From contig JBGPBY010000052.1 of NCBI GenBank assembly GCA_041481485.1, positions 1-20,744 on the forward strand: DNA of 20,744 bases, read 5' to 3'. The stretch is from JBGPBY01 sp041481485. Its GTDB lineage: Bacteria; Acidobacteriota; Terriglobia; 20CM-2-55-15. Below the pieces are notes generated by a model. It saw only the letters and a list, made by a program, of their open reading frames with translations, had not been told where the DNA came from and made no database searches. This document shows, piece by piece, positions 1 through 7,221 of this stretch; within the stretch, counting starts at the first letter, position 1, and each line of letters starts with the position of its first letter. Position numbers and translations under genes: made by a program.

Positions 1-2
1 GT

Positions 3-290
3 TGCCTCCGAAGTTGCCGCTCTCCGATCGGGTTCTTCCTGAATGAGTGGCGGGATGGCCGGGCCGGTGCCCTCGCGATGGGGATCAAACACGGTGGCTA
101 TTGTCTCGGTTGCTGCTTCTTCCTGATGGCCATTCTCTTTGTCGCAGGAGTCATGAACCTTGTTTGGGTGGGTGGCATCGCTGCGTTTGTACTCATCGAA
201 AAGGTCTTCCCAGCCGGGCCGGTCATTGCACGAATTGCCGGCATTGCAATGCTCGCATGGGGCACATGGCTGATCTTTGGTGGATTGTAG
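3..290 (+). CDS. DUF2182 predicted metal-binding membrane protein (C-terminal part, 5' truncated by window edge)
   Basis: The frame is open from the first bases of the window, so the start codon lies outside; the internal ATG at 78 is not the real start. About 95 residues are visible. They begin with a Cys-rich stretch (CLRSCRSPIGFF), then WRDG, then GIKHGGYCLGCC, then two hydrophobic helices. This is the typical C-terminal half of DUF2182, a polytopic membrane family often annotated as predicted metal-binding because of its conserved Cys and His residues. The biochemical role is not established. DUF2182 genes commonly sit next to DUF1326 genes, and a DUF1326 domain is encoded convergently from 1449 to 328, which supports the assignment. 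The TAG stop is 37 bp from the stop of that gene. Confidence 0.88.
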   Translation, partial: CLRSCRSPIGFFLNEWRDGRAGALAMGIKHGGYCLGCCFFLMAILFVAGVMNLVWVGGIAAFVLIEKVFPAGPVIARIAGIAMLAWGTWLIFGGL

Positions 291-296
291 TGCGTC

Positions 297-331
297 CTGA
301 CAGTAAGTGACAGGGCCTGTGCTCCTGTCAG
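297..331. terminator. Possible bidirectional terminator between convergent genes
   Basis: A 7-bp inverted repeat, CTGACAG (297-303) and CTGTCAG (325-331), encloses a smaller inverted repeat, ACAGG-G-CCTGT (310-320). It lies between the convergent DUF2182 and REC-DUF1326 genes and overlaps the stop codon of the latter. No T-tract is visible, so the terminator role rests on position and symmetry only. Confidence 0.3.
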
Positions 332-1449
332 ACTCCGGGCTGAGACGAGTAATCGAAACGTGATTCGAAGCCGCAGCGGCCGCGCAGCGCGAACTCCAGT
401 GGCGCATCGTGGACGCGGAGCTCATCGGTGAGCAGCTCGTTGCCGCGTTGCTCGTGTCCAGGGACCCCGCCCGTCACATCGAGCTGGGACGGCGCCATCC
501 GGGCCGCGCGAACCTCCAACCATTTGGAAGCGCGAACGAACCATCGCCCCGGTCTGTGATCGAGCTCGATCGCAGCGCGGCGTACGGCGTAAATTGCGCC
601 GATTCGCGCACCGAAATTCTGGAACGCCGTGCCGCCGGCGCGTCCCAGAAATATGTCGGTGAGTACCGCAAACTGCTCGTCTGAACACCGCTCGTCGACG
701 TAAAGGATGACCCGCCACGGCTGGTTGGGCTCGTCATCGCGATACGATCCGGCCATGACCACGGATCGGCCGGAGAGGTCGACGCGGGCAAATGTCCCGT
801 TCACGATGTGCCACGACAGCGCGAAATCGCAGAAGCCATACGTTGAACCAATCGTCAGTTGCTTGCCTCCCTGACTTCGGCAGGGACATATGGCTTCGCA
901 GTTACACGCCTCGAAGTAAGTCCCCGACACTCGCCACGCCCCGGCCTGTGTCATGTCACTTTGCGGGTAAACGGCTCTAGCGACTTCGGGGTAGGGTAGC
1001 CCCTCGGTGGGAAGTCGGCTGGCAATGCGATCCTCATGAATGTAGAAGGAAGATCTCAGATGACTGCTGATAAACTGATGACCTCGGCAGACAGTATCGA
1101 CTGCGGTCAGAAGCTCGTACCCAATATCAGATTTGAGTAAGTAGCCGTGCGCTCCCAACGCGAGGGCTTCCTGGACCGCCACTTCAGAGGATTCCTGGCT
1201 AAGGAAAAGTATTTTCGAGCCGGGGGAAAGTAAGCGAATTCGTCGACCGGCTTCAATTCCGTTCAGGTTGGGCAATCCGATGTCGAGCAGAATGAGATCG
1301 GGTTGCAACTCCTGGGCTTGCCGAACGGCATCCAATCCATCCGACGCCTGGCCGACTACGTGAAATTCGACCCTTTGCTGCAGCGTCAGACAGACAAGTT
1401 CGCGCAAGCGATCAAAGTCATCGACTATCAGTACCGTAGTGGATGGCAC
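328..1449 (-). CDS. Response regulator receiver domain fused to DUF1326 (373 aa)
   Basis: Residues 1-125 form a CheY-like receiver domain: acidic pair D10/D11, phospho-acceptor D56 in LLDIGLP, S84 and K106 in YLLKSD. A NarL-type regulator would have an HTH output domain after this point, and none is present. A short linker (130-165) leads in frame into a DUF1326 domain (about 170-373) with the AWRVSGTYFEACNCE start, the CPC motif (C188, C190) and the family-like end (LRGRCGFESRF). DUF1326 is a Cys-rich family of unknown function, usually a stand-alone gene beside DUF2182, as here in convergent orientation. The ATG at 1449 has a purine-rich GGGGAG only about 19 nt upstream, so initiation looks weak. 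An internal ATG at 954 (M166) sits exactly where stand-alone DUF1326 proteins begin, so a separate product from there is possible. The domains are clear; whether the fusion is made as one protein is less sure. Confidence 0.85.
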   Translation of the reverse strand: MPSTTVLIVDDFDRLRELVCLTLQQRVEFHVVGQASDGLDAVRQAQELQPDLILLDIGLPNLNGIEAGRRIRLLSPGSKILFLSQESSEVAVQEALALGAHGYLLKSDIGYELLTAVDTVCRGHQFISSHLRSSFYIHEDRIASRLPTEGLPYPEVARAVYPQSDMTQAGAWRVSGTYFEACNCEAICPCRSQGGKQLTIGSTYGFCDFALSWHIVNGTFARVDLSGRSVVMAGSYRDDEPNQPWRVILYVDERCSDEQFAVLTDIFLGRAGGTAFQNFGARIGAIYAVRRAAIELDHRPGRWFVRASKWLEVRAARMAPSQLDVTGGVPGHEQRGNELLTDELRVHDAPLEFALRGRCGFESRFDYSSQPGV

Positions 1450-1725
1450 TAGACCGTTTTACTCCCCTCTGAACTGAATGCATCCCTCTGCGTGTACCGG
1501 AGCCTTTATCCTGTTTCACCTTGCCGGTGCCGCTGGGAAGTATAATCCGGTCGATTCTATTTGGGCGTTTTTTCTCTCTTCATCCCAAACAGGCCAAAGG
1601 ACCCGCTATTACTTGTTACACTTCCCGGTTATGTTCTGCAGAATTTCTGAGAGTTTCGAGATGTCGATTGGACGAACGCCGCACATTTTCAAGTTTTCGA
1701 GACATCGCGTTCGAGTGGGCCGGCC
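1450..1725. other. Divergent intergenic region
   Basis: This gap separates the REC-DUF1326 start from the GT-C gene start. A TATAAT hexamer lies at about 1542-1547 on the plus strand, but the best upstream -35-like TTGCCG is only about 14 nt away, so the promoter is uncertain. I see no RNA gene or long repeat. Confidence 0.3.
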
Positions 1726-3519
1726 GTGAATCCTTCAAAAAGCATACGGACCGCAATTCCTGGTCTCGCTTTGATTGGATTGGGCGAGATCCTGATTTTC
1801 TTTCGCAGTCCACAGCACTTCTTCATGGGGGACAGCGTATTCTGGATGGCTCAGCGATACCATTCGATCCGGGAATTTTTCGAGGGATTTCTGCATGCCG
1901 ACCCCGCGCTTTGGTACCGGCCGATCGCCCAATGCACGGTTCCGTCTCTGTTGTATCCGATCGTCGGTTTTCATCCCATCGCATATCGCATTGTCGCCTT
2001 TGCATTGTTCTTTGCCTGTACTGTTGCCGTGTTCGTACTGGCCGAACGAATAACGGTTAGCCGAAGCTGCGCCTGGTTTTCCACAATTTATTTTGCCGTA
2101 CACATTACGCATGCGTTCACTACATACGACCTGGCATTTACGCCGGAACTGGTTTTCACACTCTTCTATATTGGTTCGGCGATCGCATTTGTGGACTATC
2201 TCCGAAAACCCACACGAGGTGGACTGCTTATTTCCGCAGCGCTATTTGCCTTCAGCCTGATGTCGAAGGAAACTGCGGTGGGACTTCCATTCGTGCTGCT
2301 CGCCATTTGGATTCTGCTTCCCGAGGGCCGGCACACCCGGGTTTCGTCGCTCGTGCCGCACTTCACTATTCTTGCGGCATATCTTCTTTTCGCGATCGGA
2401 GTCCTGCACATTCGAGACATCCATTTCGGGGCTGTCTGGAATCGTCCGACGGCAGTGGGACAGCCCGGCTATGAACTCGTCCTCGGCGAGAACATTATGG
2501 ATAGCCTGCGGTTCGCGTTTACATGGGCCTTCAACATCTCACGGGGAATCAATGGGCAATGGCCGCCGTTGATCCCGCTTATGACAACAGCGCTGAAAGT
2601 CTTTCGTGTGCTGATTTGCGCTGCCGCATTGCTGACCTTGTTTACGCCACGTCGAAAGTTTGTCCTGATCGGAATCTTATGGTTCCTGATTGCGGCAGCG
2701 CCGACACTGCCGCTTCTGCAGCACTTCCTTCCGTACTATTTGTTTGCGCCAATAGTCGGATTCTCTCTTGCAGTTGGAACGGTACTTGACGATTTACGTG
2801 AACGATTGTTTAGATTCGGTCCGCGATTGGCGTGGGCAGTTTGTAGTGCAATTCTGATGATTCCGGTATCTGTGAACGCTGCTATCGCCAAAAGCGTTGG
2901 AGATACCCACTTCCTTCTTGGCGGGTCCGCGCAAAGTGCCGGGGACGGACTGAATGATGTTCGCTCGCTCTACCCGGCTATTCATCCCGGCACGACGTTG
3001 TTGTTTTTCGATGAGGAGAGGACGTCGCTACCCTGGGATCAGGCTTCCGGACTGCTGTTTCAGATGGCGTATGCCGATAAATCGATCAAGAGCGAGTATT
3101 CGGTGGAGCCGCATGGAGTAACCGAAGAAGATTTCATTCAGGGAAGGGCAATCGCATTCAAATTGACGAATGGCCGGATGGTGGACTTCACTCCATTCAT
3201 CAAGCAGAAACCCGCATTGTTACTTCCTCACGCTCCGGACACACAGTATCGGCTGGAACTGTCCTCCAGCGAAGTCCGCACAAGCGAAGGTCAGTATGGA
3301 GTTCGCATCCCGCAATTGAAGAAAGGCGCGGTCAAAGCTCTGGTAGCATTCAACGGAGTGCTGAAGGATCCATTTTGGATTCAGCTCGATTCGCACGGAG
3401 AAGGGAAGGTCGTGATTTCCAGCGATACACCGCCCGGGTTATATACATTTGTCGCGTTGCAGCCGGTTGGCGAACCGAATTGGGTTACCGTCGCCGGCTC
3501 GATTCGTGTCACACCATGA
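1726..3519 (+). CDS. Polytopic GT-C-like membrane glycosyltransferase-family protein (597 aa)
   Basis: The protein begins with a hydrophobic helix (about residues 10-26), followed by a loop with an acidic motif (FFMGDSVFW, D36) and LWYRPIA (about 62-69), then many transmembrane segments to about residue 420. The FSLMSKETAVGLP stretch (about 175-188) resembles the SKE-x-A-x-x-LP motif of GT-C/TMTC-type proteins, which transfer sugars from lipid-linked donors on the outer face of the cytoplasmic membrane. The last 170 residues look soluble and beta-rich. The start is GTG at 1726 without a clear Shine-Dalgarno sequence. The next in-frame ATG (M34) would remove the first helix, so GTG is preferred. 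The gene is convergent with the next membrane protein, with 5 bp between stops. Donor and acceptor cannot be told from sequence. Confidence 0.72.
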   Translation: MNPSKSIRTAIPGLALIGLGEILIFFRSPQHFFMGDSVFWMAQRYHSIREFFEGFLHADPALWYRPIAQCTVPSLLYPIVGFHPIAYRIVAFALFFACTVAVFVLAERITVSRSCAWFSTIYFAVHITHAFTTYDLAFTPELVFTLFYIGSAIAFVDYLRKPTRGGLLISAALFAFSLMSKETAVGLPFVLLAIWILLPEGRHTRVSSLVPHFTILAAYLLFAIGVLHIRDIHFGAVWNRPTAVGQPGYELVLGENIMDSLRFAFTWAFNISRGINGQWPPLIPLMTTALKVFRVLICAAALLTLFTPRRKFVLIGILWFLIAAAPTLPLLQHFLPYYLFAPIVGFSLAVGTVLDDLRERLFRFGPRLAWAVCSAILMIPVSVNAAIAKSVGDTHFLLGGSAQSAGDGLNDVRSLYPAIHPGTTLLFFDEERTSLPWDQASGLLFQMAYADKSIKSEYSVEPHGVTEEDFIQGRAIAFKLTNGRMVDFTPFIKQKPALLLPHAPDTQYRLELSSSEVRTSEGQYGVRIPQLKKGAVKALVAFNGVLKDPFWIQLDSHGEGKVVISSDTPPGLYTFVALQPVGEPNWVTVAGSIRVTP

Positions 3520-3524
3520 AAGTT

Positions 3525-4871
3525 TCAACGCCCGGCAGACTGACGAAATATTCCCAGCCGAGCCAGTTCCATTTCATGCGTGACGGTTCGAATATCGGTG
3601 GGGCTGGACCAGTAAAAGTCCTTCTGGATTTCTTCATCACTGACTGACGGCAGGCTCAATACCTCTTTACTAATACGATTGTAGGCCTCGCGCCGGAAGG
3701 GCGCCGTTCGCCATTCGTGTCGACCGCCGATAAGGACGAACAGTGCGAGTGCGGATACAAACACCGGAGATGCGATGAATTGCCGCCGCAGGCAGACTAT
3801 CAGGCCGAGCAGGCCTAATGCGAAATGCATCGAGTATCGTGACGACAGCATTTCCTCCGCTGGTATAAACATCCTGCTGTAGGCCAGCAAGAGACAGGTG
3901 CTTAGCCCGCACATAATCAAACCGGTGCCAAAGAGCTGGCTGCGATCGCCTGAATCTCGTCCGGGAAGAAGAAGCAGTTGATGGGTGGACAGGCAAATCA
4001 AAATCAGGCCGGCCCCGAAAGCGACGGATTCGCGCAGCGAGACGCTGGCATTCGAGACCAACGCCGCTGCCGCTGCACCGGTGCCAAGGCAGAAGCGATA
4101 CACCAATTCGCGCAGCGGCCAATTGAACGGCAGAAGATCCGGCTGGCTGAAAAGCAGAATCAGCGCGAGAGCCGCCGGGATCAGCCACGTGAGCGAGGCG
4201 GGAACTCGAATCCTGCCGCCGGGACGCCATCCCAACGAAAGCAGAATGCACCAGCAGAATGCTGCCGCGACAGCGCCGAAGCCCGAACCGAAAGTCAGCA
4301 TTGAGCCAAGCAGGCAAGCTCCGGCGCGGATATAGTCGCGAGGCCTGGTCTGGCTGCCGGCAAATATTTCAGCCAACCATACAAACCCGACGCCGGCCAG
4401 CAAGGCAGACAGGTAGGCGCTGAAACCCATCGCGAGGGAGAAGTATTCCCAATAGCTCAGACTGAAAATCACCAGGCCGCCGCCGAACAGGGCGACGGCA
4501 ATCGATTCGCCAGATTCGGTGTGACGCTTCAGCCAGCGGAACCATAGCCATGCCGATATCCATGAGATCAGCGGGCAAAGCCATCTCACCCAGGACAGGT
4601 CAAGACCGAGGAATCGAAGATCTGCCCAAAAGGCAAGAGTAGCAGCGACGATAAAGTGGCCGTTGTACGGCAGAATGAGCCAGGTTAAAAGCCGTCCGTT
4701 GTGCATGGCATCGAAAAGACTCGCGAGTATCGTCCAGTCATCCTGATGTGGCGGAGGCTGGCAGACTATTGTTGCGTAGCGAAACTGCAGGACTCCAAGC
4801 AGTGCGACTCCGGCAATTGCAGCGGCGTTAAGCAATCGATTGGCACCCGGAATCCCGTTGGTATTCTTCAT
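3525..4871 (-). CDS. Polytopic membrane protein, GT-C-like, function unknown (448 aa)
   Basis: The protein has about ten hydrophobic segments through most of its length. After the first helix comes a loop with an acidic QDDW motif, then YNGHF and FWADLRFLG, an arrangement resembling the first periplasmic loop of GT-C-fold glycosyltransferases. The sequence is too divergent for a substrate to be named, and a simple membrane protein of another type is possible. I chose the ATG at 4871; an in-frame GTG at 4895 would add eight residues, and neither has a convincing ribosome binding site. The stop lies 5 bp from that of the convergent gene at 1726-3519, so the two 3' ends practically touch. Confidence 0.65.
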   Translation of the reverse strand: MKNTNGIPGANRLLNAAAIAGVALLGVLQFRYATIVCQPPPHQDDWTILASLFDAMHNGRLLTWLILPYNGHFIVAATLAFWADLRFLGLDLSWVRWLCPLISWISAWLWFRWLKRHTESGESIAVALFGGGLVIFSLSYWEYFSLAMGFSAYLSALLAGVGFVWLAEIFAGSQTRPRDYIRAGACLLGSMLTFGSGFGAVAAAFCWCILLSLGWRPGGRIRVPASLTWLIPAALALILLFSQPDLLPFNWPLRELVYRFCLGTGAAAAALVSNASVSLRESVAFGAGLILICLSTHQLLLLPGRDSGDRSQLFGTGLIMCGLSTCLLLAYSRMFIPAEEMLSSRYSMHFALGLLGLIVCLRRQFIASPVFVSALALFVLIGGRHEWRTAPFRREAYNRISKEVLSLPSVSDEEIQKDFYWSSPTDIRTVTHEMELARLGIFRQSAGR

Positions 4872-4965
4872 TAATGGACGATGGTACCCTACCACACGCA
4901 GCGTAAGAGCGACTCCAAACGCCGCATGTCAAAATTCTCTTGTCGTCACACGCAACTCCTGTGTA

Positions 4966-4984
4966 TTGACCTTTAGCTTAAGCT
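4966..4984. promoter_or_regulatory. Possible promoter/operator upstream of the methyltransferase
   Basis: A -35-like TTGACC (4966-4971) is followed by a perfect 10-bp palindrome, AGCTTAAGCT (4975-4984), about 50 bp upstream of the methyltransferase start. The expected -10 position (4989-4994, AATTGC) matches poorly. The palindrome could be an operator half-site pair, but this is only inferred from position. Confidence 0.25.
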
Positions 4985-5033
4985 TGGGAATTGCGGTGGA
5001 AAGTGCAATCCACTCTTGAGGTGACGAAGCGCA

Positions 5034-5966
5034 ATGAATGACATTTCACGAACCTCCATATGGACCGCAATGGGAAGGGCAATTGGTTCGCGAGAGCCCG
5101 ACGAGCGCGTGCGAAATCCAGACTATCTTGCCGGGGAGTTGATCGGACCCGAGGAACGGGCCCTGTTCGGCGATCATCCACTGGTTGCGGCGATGGACAA
5201 ACCCTATGAGGAAGCCTCTCAGGAATGGGAGGTTCTGATGGCCGCGCGGTTGATGATTCCCCGAACCCGCTTCATCGATTCGCGACTTCAGGAAGCGATA
5301 AAAGATGGAGCGAGGCAGCTTGTCATTCTGGGCGCCGGCTTCGACACGCGGGCATATCGATTGAAGGAAGTGCTGTCCAATGCGCGCGTGTTTGAGGTCG
5401 ATCACCCAATGACGCAGGAACGTAAGAAGCTGCGAGTGCTGCAAGTGATCGCTGAGCCTCCGCAAAACCTGACCTATATTCCTGTGGATTTTCGCAATGA
5501 AGCATTTGGCGAGAGACTCCTCGCCGCGGGATATCGTCGCGACCAACTCTCGTTCTTCATCTGGGAAGGCGTCACGATGTATCTTCCCGCGGACACCGTT
5601 CACGCCACGCTGAAGTGGGTTTGCGAAAACTCTCCTGCGGGCAGCCGCATCGTCTTCGACTACACCTATGAAATCGCGATTCGCATGATTGCAGCCGCGG
5701 ATTCCGCTCCGCTTCCCCCTCAGGCGAAACAGGCTATTGAACGCATGAGACGAATGACTGCCGGAGAGCCATGGATCTTTGGAGTCCCAGATCGCAAAGA
5801 AGAGGAATTCATGCACGATTTGGGTTTCAGATTGAGGAAGGTTCTCGGCATGAGCAGTAAGGAAGCGGTGGAATCATATCTTACACGCGCAGACGGAAGC
5901 ATTCTGGGGAAAATTCCCGGCACCGATCCGCAGGGATATCTCATCCTCGAGGCGGAGGTTGCGTAG
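5034..5966 (+). CDS. Class I SAM-dependent methyltransferase, TIGR00027 / leucine carboxyl methyltransferase-like family (310 aa)
   Basis: Visible motifs fit the LCM-like (PF04072/TIGR00027) group: SAM-binding motif I as VILGAGFDTRAYRL (97-110), the acidic motif II FEVDHP (120-125), the VDF stretch at 151-153, and WEGVTMYL (177-184). Length is normal for the family. These enzymes transfer methyl groups from SAM to oxygen or other atoms of mostly unknown small molecules; many occur in actinobacteria, mycobacteria and Acidobacteria. The ATG at 5034 is preceded by GAGGTG about 9 nt upstream, which supports the start. The gene stands alone, between a divergent membrane protein and a convergent PEP-CTERM gene, so context does not reveal the substrate. 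Confidence 0.9.
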   Translation: MNDISRTSIWTAMGRAIGSREPDERVRNPDYLAGELIGPEERALFGDHPLVAAMDKPYEEASQEWEVLMAARLMIPRTRFIDSRLQEAIKDGARQLVILGAGFDTRAYRLKEVLSNARVFEVDHPMTQERKKLRVLQVIAEPPQNLTYIPVDFRNEAFGERLLAAGYRRDQLSFFIWEGVTMYLPADTVHATLKWVCENSPAGSRIVFDYTYEIAIRMIAAADSAPLPPQAKQAIERMRRMTAGEPWIFGVPDRKEEEFMHDLGFRLRKVLGMSSKEAVESYLTRADGSILGKIPGTDPQGYLILEAEVA

Positions 5967-6018
5967 CCAAAAGTCCTAAGGGTATTTATCCGCGGATTCG
6001 TCTTTGTTGAAGACAGAC

Positions 6019-6049
6019 ACGTACGGCCGCAATCGATGCGGCCGTACGT
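6019..6049. terminator. Perfect 12-bp inverted repeat between convergent genes
   Basis: ACGTACGGCCGC (6019-6030) and its exact complement (6038-6049) flank a 7-nt loop, AATCGAT. It lies between the 3' ends of the methyltransferase and the first PEP-CTERM gene, the expected place for a bidirectional terminator. Neither side has a run of T, so it is not a textbook intrinsic terminator. A protein-binding palindrome or an mRNA 3'-end stabiliser is also possible. Confidence 0.6.
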
Positions 6050-6075
6050 TGCAGAGAAGCCGGCCAGGTTTCGGG

Positions 6076-6792
6076 TTATTCCTGTGACTGGTGTTTCCTC
6101 TTCCGGTGGACCGTGAAAAGCAGAACCAGGCCCGTACCCAGGAGGAACATCGAGAGGGGTTCCGGGGCAGCCACCTGAGTCGGTGCGTAAGTATAGGTCA
6201 CCTGCGCAGTGGCATTGGCACTGGAGGCCTGAGCAGCCATAAAAAAGCCACCACCGCCAGCACTGGTGAAAAGAGTCGAAGTGGAAACCGGGACGGTGAA
6301 ATTACCTGCGCCGGTGTAGGGCGCGAACGAGGTCGTGTCACCGCCAAGTGTCCCGGTGCTTATGGGGGTGGAGGTCAGGCCGGCTACGGTCAATGTCTGC
6401 CCAGCGTTTAATGCTCGCACGCCGGTTGTAAAAGATGCACTGAATATCGGGTTGACAAAACTGAAACCGGTCAATCCCCCAAAGCTGAAGTCTGTACTAG
6501 TGGTGCCGGTACCAGTGTGTGCGGCATCATCGCCGTTTGTCAGCGTGATGGATCCGGAGATGCCACCACTCACGTTGATCGAAATATTCGACAGGGTCTG
6601 GCCCGCTAAATTGAACTGCGGGCAGAGTACGGCGGCTGCTGCCAATTCCGTTGGCCCGCTGACCGTACCGCAGTTCACGACTAACGTTGCTGCGGAGCCC
6701 ACGCCTGCAAATAGAAATAAGGCCACGAGCAGACTGAACAGACCGCAACAACATCGTTTCACCGCAACAAGTTCGAAAAATCCTTTTTTCAT
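6076..6792 (-). CDS. PEP-CTERM sorting-domain surface protein (238 aa)
   Basis: An N-terminal signal peptide (hydrophobic core about 15-33, with likely cleavage near GSAA) leads into a low-complexity Gly/Thr/Ser-rich, beta-type mature region. The C-terminus has the full tripartite sorting signal: PEP at 210-212, a single transmembrane helix (FLLGTGLVLLF), and a basic tail (HRKRKH). PEP-CTERM proteins are recognised and processed at the membrane by exosortase, usually in organisms making exopolysaccharide or biofilm; no exosortase gene is in this window. The ATG has an excellent Shine-Dalgarno sequence, AAAGGAGA, ending about 8 nt upstream. The promoter probably includes the sigma-54-like site at 6868-6884. 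The specific function of the mature region is unknown. Confidence 0.88.
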   Translation of the reverse strand: MKKGFFELVAVKRCCCGLFSLLVALFLFAGVGSAATLVVNCGTVSGPTELAAAAVLCPQFNLAGQTLSNISINVSGGISGSITLTNGDDAAHTGTGTTSTDFSFGGLTGFSFVNPIFSASFTTGVRALNAGQTLTVAGLTSTPISTGTLGGDTTSFAPYTGAGNFTVPVSTSTLFTSAGGGGFFMAAQASSANATAQVTYTYAPTQVAAPEPLSMFLLGTGLVLLFTVHRKRKHQSQE

Positions 6793-6867
6793 CTCTGAGT
6801 CTCCTTTGGGTCGGTATCAGTTTCCGCGGTCCGCTAAAAATGCGCGGGCGGATCTGGCTTCTGTTTA

Positions 6868-6884
6868 AGCAAGAATCCAACCAT
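6868..6884 (-). promoter_or_regulatory. Sigma-54-like promoter element of the first PEP-CTERM gene
   Basis: Read on the minus strand, ATGGTTGGATTCTTGCT has the invariant GG and GC of the -24/-12 promoter in the correct spacing, and a perfect TTGCW -12 block. The CAC part of the -24 block is replaced by TTG. Predicted transcription start is near 6857, giving a leader of about 65 nt. A closely similar element precedes the other PEP-CTERM gene, which raises confidence. Confidence 0.45.
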
Positions 6885-7221
6885 TACGGAGTCTCCGAAA
6901 ATCGATTGAGCTAAGTTAATCATTAATTGTTAGTTAGATTATGGGGGCTCCGGCAGGTAATGGGGGGACAGCTTGATCGTCGTTGCGAAAATCCGTAAAG
7001 TAACCCGACGTCGGTTGAAAATCGCTCAATCCAAAAGTCAATGACTCTTAAGTAATGCCGCTTTAGCCCTTTGGTATGAGTGATCAGAGGGATGGATTGA
7101 TCCACATCCGGATCGTTTAGAAAATGTAAATAGGACCGTCGATTGGACGGCAACGCTGACGCCTGGCCCACACCTGGGTGACATCGCAACACATAACAAA
7201 CCAGGATAGAAAGATAACCGG
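6885..7221. other. Divergent intergenic region without a recognised gene
   Basis: This part of the gap between the PEP-CTERM and GT39-like genes holds an AT-rich stretch at about 6908-6943 and a small palindrome, TGGATTGATCCA, at about 7093-7104. Open frames exist on the minus strand, but their translations show no domain, signal peptide or convincing ribosome binding site, so I do not call a gene. Confidence 0.4.

Noticed and set aside
1542..1547. TATAAT as a firm sigma-70 promoter
   Set aside because: No -35 element at 16-18 nt spacing; the closest TTGCCG is only about 14 nt away.
5046..5816. Long (256-codon) frame antisense to the methyltransferase
   Set aside because: The plus-strand methyltransferase has clear motifs over the same bases; the antisense translation has none.
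6923..7192. 89-codon minus-strand frame in the divergent gap
   Set aside because: No Shine-Dalgarno sequence, atypical composition and no recognisable fold.
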